Source of the DNA: Thiobaca trueperi
GTDB lineage: Bacteria > Pseudomonadota > Gammaproteobacteria > Chromatiales > Chromatiaceae
Direction: 5' to 3'
Assembly: GCF_004342175.1 (NCBI RefSeq)
Contig: NZ_SMAO01000001.1
Span: forward strand, 648,954-712,953
Length of the DNA: 64,000 nucleotides
Shown: positions 59,198-64,000 of the stretch, one piece after another
Numbering within the stretch: the first letter of the stretch is position 1
Layout of the letters: each line of letters starts with the position of its first letter
The notes under the pieces: generated by a model
What the model was told of the DNA's origin: nothing
Databases searched by the model: none
The model's input: the letters and a program-made list of their open reading frames with translations, nothing else
Position numbers and translations under genes: made by a program

Positions 59198-59375
59198 GGG
59201 TGGTTCCTCTTGGGCGGGATGGTTTGAATGATGAGGGCCGGGCGTTGCGTGTTGGGCTGATTTCAATTGGTTGACGGCGTGCGGTATCGGGCGAGACTAT
59301 AGGCAAAGTCAGACGAAAGCGTGATGTCTGGCTTCCAATTGAACCCTGCTCGGAGATGAGGCCGATTCTGTCTGG
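58824..59375. repeat. Long direct repeat, copy 1 (kdpD 5' end and upstream region)
   Basis: About 550 bp matching 61910-62462 at roughly 95 percent by eye. It includes the first 125 codons of the intact kdpD and about 178 bp of upstream sequence, ending at ATTCTGTCTGG. Confidence 0.92.
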
Positions 59376-59402
59376 TTAAGGAGTAAAGAAGGAGGCTCTG
59401 TA

Positions 59403-60887
59403 TTGCTATCGATTATTGAGAAAAAAAGACTTCAAGTTTCAAAAAGCACCGATGCCAAAAAGAAGTCGCAATTCGGTCAATTTTTTACGCCAGAAAAAAC
59501 CGCAAAATTTATGGCGAACCTTTTCCCGGATAAAACAGGAGACTGTCATCTTTTGGACGCAGGGGCAGGGATAGGTTCTTTATCGGCAGCTTTTTTGGAT
59601 CGCTGGAGACATGGCGGTTTTCATTTTCAGCGAGTGGAAGTGGATGCCTTTGAGATTGACCACAATTTAATTGGCCATTTGTCCGAAACGCTTGACAAAT
59701 ATGATCAAACAGGAAATTTTTCCGGCCATATCCATGAAGAAGACTTTATCCATGCTGCGGTTGAGTCGCTATCCGGAAGCCTATTTTCGAGACCATTGAA
59801 ACATTATACGCACACGATCCTTAACCCCCCCTATAAAAAGATCAATAGCCATTCGGCACATCGTCTTGCCCTGCGGCGTGTCGGCGTCGAGACGGTGAAC
59901 CTGTATTCTGCCTTCGTGGCGTTGGCCGTCGCCCTGGCTGTGCCGAATGGGCAGATCGTGGCTATCATCCCGCGTAGTTTCTGCAATGGGCCGTACTACC
60001 GTCCGTTTCGCGATTTCATCCTTGCGCGGGCAGCAATCCGCCACATACATCTGTTTGAATCACGCAGTCAGGCATTCAAGGATGACGCGGTTCTTCAGGA
60101 GAACATCATCATCCGCCTGGAGCGTGGCGGTCAGCAGGGACCGGTGACCGTAACGACTTCGACCGATGACAGCTTTTCCGACCTCACAACCCATGAACAT
60201 CCGTTCGACCGGATCGTATTTCCGGACGATCCCGAGCGCTTTATTCATGTGCCCATCACGACAGACAAAAGCACCATTGAGCTATCGCCCGCTGTGCGCT
60301 ACTCGCTGGTCGATCTCGGTATCAAGGTATCGACCGGCCCGGTCGTCGATTTCCGCCTGAAAGCGCACCTGCGCGACATGCCGGGGCCGGGTACCGTGCC
60401 CCTGATCTACCCCGGCCATTTCAGCAGCAGCGGCACCGCATGGCCGATCGATGGTATGAAGAAACCGAACGCCATCGAACGCAACGCCGACACCGAAAAG
60501 TGGCTGTACCCGAATGGATTCTATTGCGTGGTGCGGCGTTTCTCATCTAAGGAGGAAAAACGCCGGGTCGTCGCGAGCGTGGTTGAACCTGGGGCATTCG
60601 GTGACGCGCCCATGCTTGGCTTCGAGAACCATCTGAACCTGTTCCATGAAAACAAAAGCGGTTTACCCGAGCCGCTGGCCCGTGGGTTGGCCGTGTTCCT
60701 CAACACGACCGCAGTCGATGAGTCTTTCCGACGCTTCAACGGCCATACACAGATCAATGCGACCGACCTCAAACTGATGAAATACCCCTCGCGTTCCGCA
60801 CTGATCCAGCTTGGCGAGTGGGCCATGCAGCAGGAAACACTCACACAGGACCGGATCGACGCCAGGCTGGGAACCCTGACCGCATGA
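59403..60887 (+). CDS. Adenine-specific DNA methyltransferase of a PstI/BsuBI-type system
   Basis: The 494-residue enzyme has an SAM-binding LLDAGAGIGSLSAAF (motif I) and the N6-adenine catalytic motif NPPY (TILNPPYKK). The C-terminal half is a target-recognition region. A TTG start is used, preceded by AGGAGG. It lies directly before a BsuBI/PstI-like endonuclease gene, so it should protect CTGCAG sites. Its 5' part is AT-rich, unlike the flanks. Confidence 0.9.
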   Translation: MLSIIEKKRLQVSKSTDAKKKSQFGQFFTPEKTAKFMANLFPDKTGDCHLLDAGAGIGSLSAAFLDRWRHGGFHFQRVEVDAFEIDHNLIGHLSETLDKYDQTGNFSGHIHEEDFIHAAVESLSGSLFSRPLKHYTHTILNPPYKKINSHSAHRLALRRVGVETVNLYSAFVALAVALAVPNGQIVAIIPRSFCNGPYYRPFRDFILARAAIRHIHLFESRSQAFKDDAVLQENIIIRLERGGQQGPVTVTTSTDDSFSDLTTHEHPFDRIVFPDDPERFIHVPITTDKSTIELSPAVRYSLVDLGIKVSTGPVVDFRLKAHLRDMPGPGTVPLIYPGHFSSSGTAWPIDGMKKPNAIERNADTEKWLYPNGFYCVVRRFSSKEEKRRVVASVVEPGAFGDAPMLGFENHLNLFHENKSGLPEPLARGLAVFLNTTAVDESFRRFNGHTQINATDLKLMKYPSRSALIQLGEWAMQQETLTQDRIDARLGTLTA

Positions 60888-61837
60888 AAGACAGGAACCA
60901 TTACATCGAGGCGGCGCAGCAGATCATCTTTTCCCTGGGTCTGCCCCGCGCACAGCACAACGAACGTTCCGCCCTGTGCCTGCTGGCGCTGTTGAACCTC
61001 GCGCCGGGCAAGCGATGGGCTGACGCAGAAAACCCGCTGATCGGCATCACGCCAATCATGGATTGGGCGCGTCAGCACTACGGCAAGGACTATGCGCCGA
61101 ATACCCGCGAGACGTTCCGCCGCCAGACCATGCACCAGTTCTGCGACGCTGGCGTGGCCCTCTACAACCCGGACAAACCAGACCGCCCGGTGAATAGCCC
61201 GAAGGCGGTTTATCAGATCGAGCCCGCTGCACTGGCCCTGCTGCGCATCTTCGGCACCCCGGCATGGCATGACAGCCTCGCCGCCTATCTGGCCGAGCGT
61301 GAAACGCTGGTTGCCCGGTACGCCAGGGAGCGTCAGCAGAACCGCATCCCGGTTGACATTGCACCAGGCCGGCAAATCACCCTCAGCCCCGGCGAGCACA
61401 GCGAACTGATCCGGGCCATTATCGAGGACTTCGCCCCGCGCTTCGCGCCGGGTAGCGTGCTGGTCTATGCCGGCGACACAGGCGACAAGTGGGGCTACTT
61501 CGACGCTGCCCTGCTGGCCGGGCTGGGTGTCGATGTGGATTCACACGGCAAGATGCCTGATGTGGTGCTGCACTATACCGAGAAGAACTGGCTGCTACTG
61601 GTGGAATCCGTCACCAGTCATGGGCCGGTCGATGGGAAACGGCACGCCGAACTTGCCACGCTGTTTGCCGGATCGAAGGCCGGACTGGTCTATGTCACTG
61701 CCTTCCCGAACCGCGCCATGATGGGCCGCTACCTTGGCGAAATCGCATGGGAAACCGAGGTCTGGGTGGCCGACGCACCCTCTCACCTGATCCACTTCAA
61801 TGGGGTGCGGTTTCTTGGTCCGTACAATGCGACCTAA
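60884..61837 (+). CDS. PstI/BsuBI-type restriction endonuclease
   Basis: The 317-residue protein (MKDRNHYIEAAQQIIFSLGL) carries the family core GDTGDKWGYFDAALLAGLGV, KMPDVVLHYTEKNWLLLVES and VTSHGPVDGKRHAELATLF. P-D...E-S-V lies where the catalytic core of PstI-like enzymes is expected. The ATG overlaps the methyltransferase stop (ATGA). The predicted target is CTGCAG, from family knowledge. Confidence 0.92.
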   Translation: MKDRNHYIEAAQQIIFSLGLPRAQHNERSALCLLALLNLAPGKRWADAENPLIGITPIMDWARQHYGKDYAPNTRETFRRQTMHQFCDAGVALYNPDKPDRPVNSPKAVYQIEPAALALLRIFGTPAWHDSLAAYLAERETLVARYARERQQNRIPVDIAPGRQITLSPGEHSELIRAIIEDFAPRFAPGSVLVYAGDTGDKWGYFDAALLAGLGVDVDSHGKMPDVVLHYTEKNWLLLVESVTSHGPVDGKRHAELATLFAGSKAGLVYVTAFPNRAMMGRYLGEIAWETEVWVADAPSHLIHFNGVRFLGPYNAT

Positions 61838-61890
61838 CAGCGCCGCAAAAATGAACGAAACCAGCCAGCCTGAGACATGCCCACTGGCGG

Positions 61891-62283
61891 TTACCCACCC
61901 GCGCGCGGCTTGGGATGACGCGACCCGGTCAGATTGGAGTGCGCCAGCTCGTCGATCAGGATCAGCGCCGGACGGCGCGCCAGGGCGCCATCGAGATCGA
62001 ACTCCCGCAGCACCCGCCCCCGGTACTCCAGCTCCTTGAGCGGCAGCCGTTCCAGCCCCGTCAGCAGCGCCTCGGTCTCCCGACGGCCATGGGTCTCGAT
62101 GACACCGACGACGAGATCGACCCCCTGCTCCGCCTGCGCCCGCGCGGCGGACAGCATGGCGTAGGTCTTCCCAACCCCCGCCGAGGCGCCGAAGAAGACC
62201 TTGAGCCGACCGCGCGCCGCGCGCTGCTCATCTTCTTTGATTCGCTCCAGAAGGGCATCGGGATCGGGGCGGCCGTCGGACAT
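61891..62283 (-). pseudogene. Truncated second copy of kdpD (5' end only)
   Basis: It encodes residues 1-125 of KdpD with few changes (R-A-A-R for R-A-M-R, A-L-A-R for A-L-T-R) and then runs into unrelated sequence after TGSRHPK. It lacks all sensor and kinase domains, so it is a by-product of a duplication. Confidence 0.92.
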
Positions 62284-62462
62284 GTGGTGGTTCCTCTTGG
62301 GCGGGATGGTTTGAATGATGATGACCGGGCGTTGCGTGTTGGGCTGATTTCAATCGGTTGACGGCGTGCGGTATCGGGCGAGACTATAGGCAAAGTCAGG
62401 CAAGAGAGTGATGCCTGGCTTCTGATGGGAACTTGTGCGGAGATGGCGCATATTCTGTCTAG
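61910..62462. repeat. Long direct repeat, copy 2
   Basis: The partner of 58824-59375. The two copies flank the restriction-modification genes exactly. Copy 2 ends at ATTCTGTCTAG, followed by two more ATCTGTCTA units at 62478 and 62502. Confidence 0.92.
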
Positions 62463-62547
62463 TACGGCGAACGCAGAATCTGTCTAGCACCATAATTACG
62501 GATTCTGTCTAATTCACTGTTAGGCAATCATCAAGTTAAGGTGATAA

Positions 62548-63678
62548 ATGTCACTTAGAAAGAAGAAAGCCGAGATAAAGCGACTGATAGGTTCTTTTGA
62601 GCGCGAAGCAGAAAAATTTCACGATTTGACGTTCAGTCTATTCTATGTGACAGATGAGGGACCTATCGATAACAGGAAGTTCAAGTCTCCAAACCATACA
62701 ATAATGCTGTGGCAGTATTATGGAAAAATTGATCCTCAAGGCAGTGCTGAGAAATTTGTTGAGAATCTAAAAAGTAGTGATCTTCAGTGGGGTTTAAGAG
62801 GAGCTAAGTTATCAGCATTTGCTGTGATTGAAGGTGATAGTTGTGCTCTCTTTTGTCGCATGGCAAAACGCGCTGGTAGTTTGTTTAACGAAAAGGAATC
62901 TTCTGCTTTAAAGAGTCGCGTGGTTTCTGAAATACAGAATTCCGAAATAGATGGGATTTCTAAACCTACTGCCGCTGTTAATGATAACGCGATGGCTGTT
63001 TGGCTAAGCTATCTTCTCTATTACATTTCTAAAGTCAGTCCAGGAAAAGATAAATTAGAGAGAATCGATCCTGATCCTTTTTCTCTTTCGCTATTAGCCT
63101 TAGAGGATTTATTAGAGAGTCCAAGAATAGAAAAGGCAGATAAATCGATGAGTCGAGTCGATGAGTTAAATTTCAAAGTGGCTTTGTCGTTTCCGGGAGA
63201 GAAGCGTGGCTATGTTTCAAATGTTGTTAGCTCGCTAAAAGAAAGCTTAGGTAAAGACCAAATTTTCTACGACTTTGATTATCAGTCACAGTTGGCTAGA
63301 CCTGACTTAGATACAATATTGCAGAATATTTATAGGAATAATTGCGATTTGGTCGTTGTATTCTTGTGTAAAGAGTATTCGGAGAAAGAATGGTGCGGTT
63401 TAGAGTGGCGTGCTGTAAGGGATATCATCAAGGCTAAGGAGGGTGAGCGAGTAATGTTTGTTCGATTCGATGACGCTCAAATAGACGGTGTATTCTCAAT
63501 AGATGGTTACATTGATGCCAACCATTTCACGGAAGTCGAGGTTTCTAAGTTTATTCTGGAACGTGTTGAGCTCGTTAGTGGTGAAAATGCCCAACAAATC
63601 GCTGCTAGGGACAAACCTACGCTACGCTTCGGCTTGCCCCAGAGCGCGGCGTTAGATTCTTTGAGGCAGCATGACTAG
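62548..63678 (+). CDS. TIR-domain protein, probable phage-defence effector
   Basis: The 376-residue AT-rich protein has an unrecognised N-terminal domain (1-200) and a C-terminal TIR domain (about 208-345): NFKVALSFPGEKRGYV, QIFYDFD, LVVVFLCKEYSEKEWCGLEW. Glu 286 lies where the catalytic glutamate of TIR NAD+ hydrolases is expected. The last 25 residues overlap an attC-like site, which suggests a gene cassette whose reading frame runs into its recombination site. Confidence 0.82.
   Translation: MSLRKKKAEIKRLIGSFEREAEKFHDLTFSLFYVTDEGPIDNRKFKSPNHTIMLWQYYGKIDPQGSAEKFVENLKSSDLQWGLRGAKLSAFAVIEGDSCALFCRMAKRAGSLFNEKESSALKSRVVSEIQNSEIDGISKPTAAVNDNAMAVWLSYLLYYISKVSPGKDKLERIDPDPFSLSLLALEDLLESPRIEKADKSMSRVDELNFKVALSFPGEKRGYVSNVVSSLKESLGKDQIFYDFDYQSQLARPDLDTILQNIYRNNCDLVVVFLCKEYSEKEWCGLEWRAVRDIIKAKEGERVMFVRFDDAQIDGVFSIDGYIDANHFTEVEVSKFILERVELVSGENAQQIAARDKPTLRFGLPQSAALDSLRQHD
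63589..63657. repeat. attC-like recombination site at the end of the TIR gene
   Basis: The left core is GCCCAAC (RYYYAAC) and the right core is GTTAGAT (GTTRRRY), 69 bp apart end to end. CGCTGCTAGGG and CCCCAGAGCG inside can pair, and CTACGCTTCGGCTTG lies in the middle. A GTTAGGC core also lies at 62519, upstream of the gene. Confidence 0.5.
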
Positions 63679-63769
63679 CACCACCACACCACATTATGAA
63701 AAAGAGCCGTAGATACTCTGTTCTGACGCAAGTCCTTTTTGCCTCCTGTCCATCAAATTGATGAATGAT

Positions 63770-64000
63770 TCAGACCGCTTGCGGGAGGACATAGAAGCGT
63801 TGCCCGTCGAAGGGTTTGCCGGTCTTGAGCATGCCATGGATGGCATGCAGGAGCTTGCGCATGACGGCGCAAACGGCTTGGATCTTCTTCAGTCCCCGAT
63901 CCTCAATCAGGTGGCGATAATAGCCCTTAACGTGTTCGTCATGGCGCGACGCACTCAAGGCGGGCATGTACAGGCTGCCGCGCAGATAGCGGTTTCCGGC
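63770..64000 (-). mobile_element. IS110-family transposase, C-terminal part (runs off the window)
   Basis: The minus-strand frame reads AGNRYLRGSLYMPALSASRH then YYRHLIEDRGLKKIQAVCAV, the C-terminal region of IS110/IS116-type transposases. The rest lies beyond the right edge. Confidence 0.85.

Noticed and set aside
61891..62283. A second, functional KdpD-type protein
   Set aside because: It covers only the first 125 residues and ends at the duplication boundary.

Overview
The window looks like chromosome from a GC-rich diazotrophic gammaproteobacterium, probably a purple sulfur bacterium (Chromatiaceae). The taxon is an inference from the housekeeping order thrS-infC-rpmI-rplT-pheS-pheT-ihfA-merR-tRNA-Pro, which is gammaproteobacterial, together with a vanadium nitrogenase and high GC. 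No 16S gene or other marker settles it.

Region 1 (1-8,150) is a vanadium-nitrogenase locus on the minus strand: vnfD-vnfG-vnfK (vnfK runs off the left edge), then a separate cofactor operon of a fused vnfEN, a NifX-type gene and a NafY/VnfY-type gene. Both operons have a -24/-12 (sigma-54) promoter preceded by GTAC-N6-GTAC or GTAC-N6-GAAC sites, the type of site bound by VnfA. Region 2 (8,600-10,900) is a low-GC insert with an OLD-family nuclease and a BrnT/BrnA toxin-antitoxin pair. Region 3 (10,977-14,400) has rsgA, a stand-alone NifB-C-type protein and vnfA. A near-perfect Mo-box lies upstream of vnfA.

Region 4 (14,680-25,600) is the most interesting part. A five-gene, translationally coupled transporter operon (a PhnC/D/E-like importer plus a FecCD/FecE-like permease and ATPase) has its own sigma-54 promoter and shares an array of VnfA-type sites with vnfA. 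It is followed by a radical SAM enzyme fused to a solute-binding-protein-like domain, with a Mo-box-like operator. After a decayed toxin-antitoxin spot comes a TonB receptor plus binding-protein operon, again with a sigma-54 promoter and two GTTC-N6-GAAC palindromes. I read this as a Mo-repressed, VnfA-driven vanadium acquisition and handling system. The genes and sites are visible in the sequence; the vanadium substrate is inference.

Region 5 (25,900-42,600) is a patchwork: a K+-channel-like protein, a split chromate transporter coupled to a CYTH-like protein, a dead IS1595-type transposase, an AAA+/TPR-membrane pair, a predicted PD-(D/E)XK protein, a second PhnD-like protein, a TonB-receptor scrap, a frameshifted ferredoxin-nitroreductase, a low-GC two-gene cassette, DUF1810, LysE and a class D beta-lactamase. 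Region 6 (42,800-52,800) is the conserved translation operon, ending with tRNA-Val and a divergent class I fumarase. Region 7 (52,800-59,200) holds TldD/TldE-type proteases and kdpDE. Region 8 (59,400-64,000) is a PstI/BsuBI-like restriction-modification system inserted between two ~550-bp copies of the kdpD 5' end, then a TIR-domain protein in what looks like an integron cassette, and an IS110 fragment.

A family of ~76-87 bp palindromic elements with TTAAACCGCG-type ends is scattered across the window. In five cases the end of an element supplies the stop codon of the neighbouring gene.
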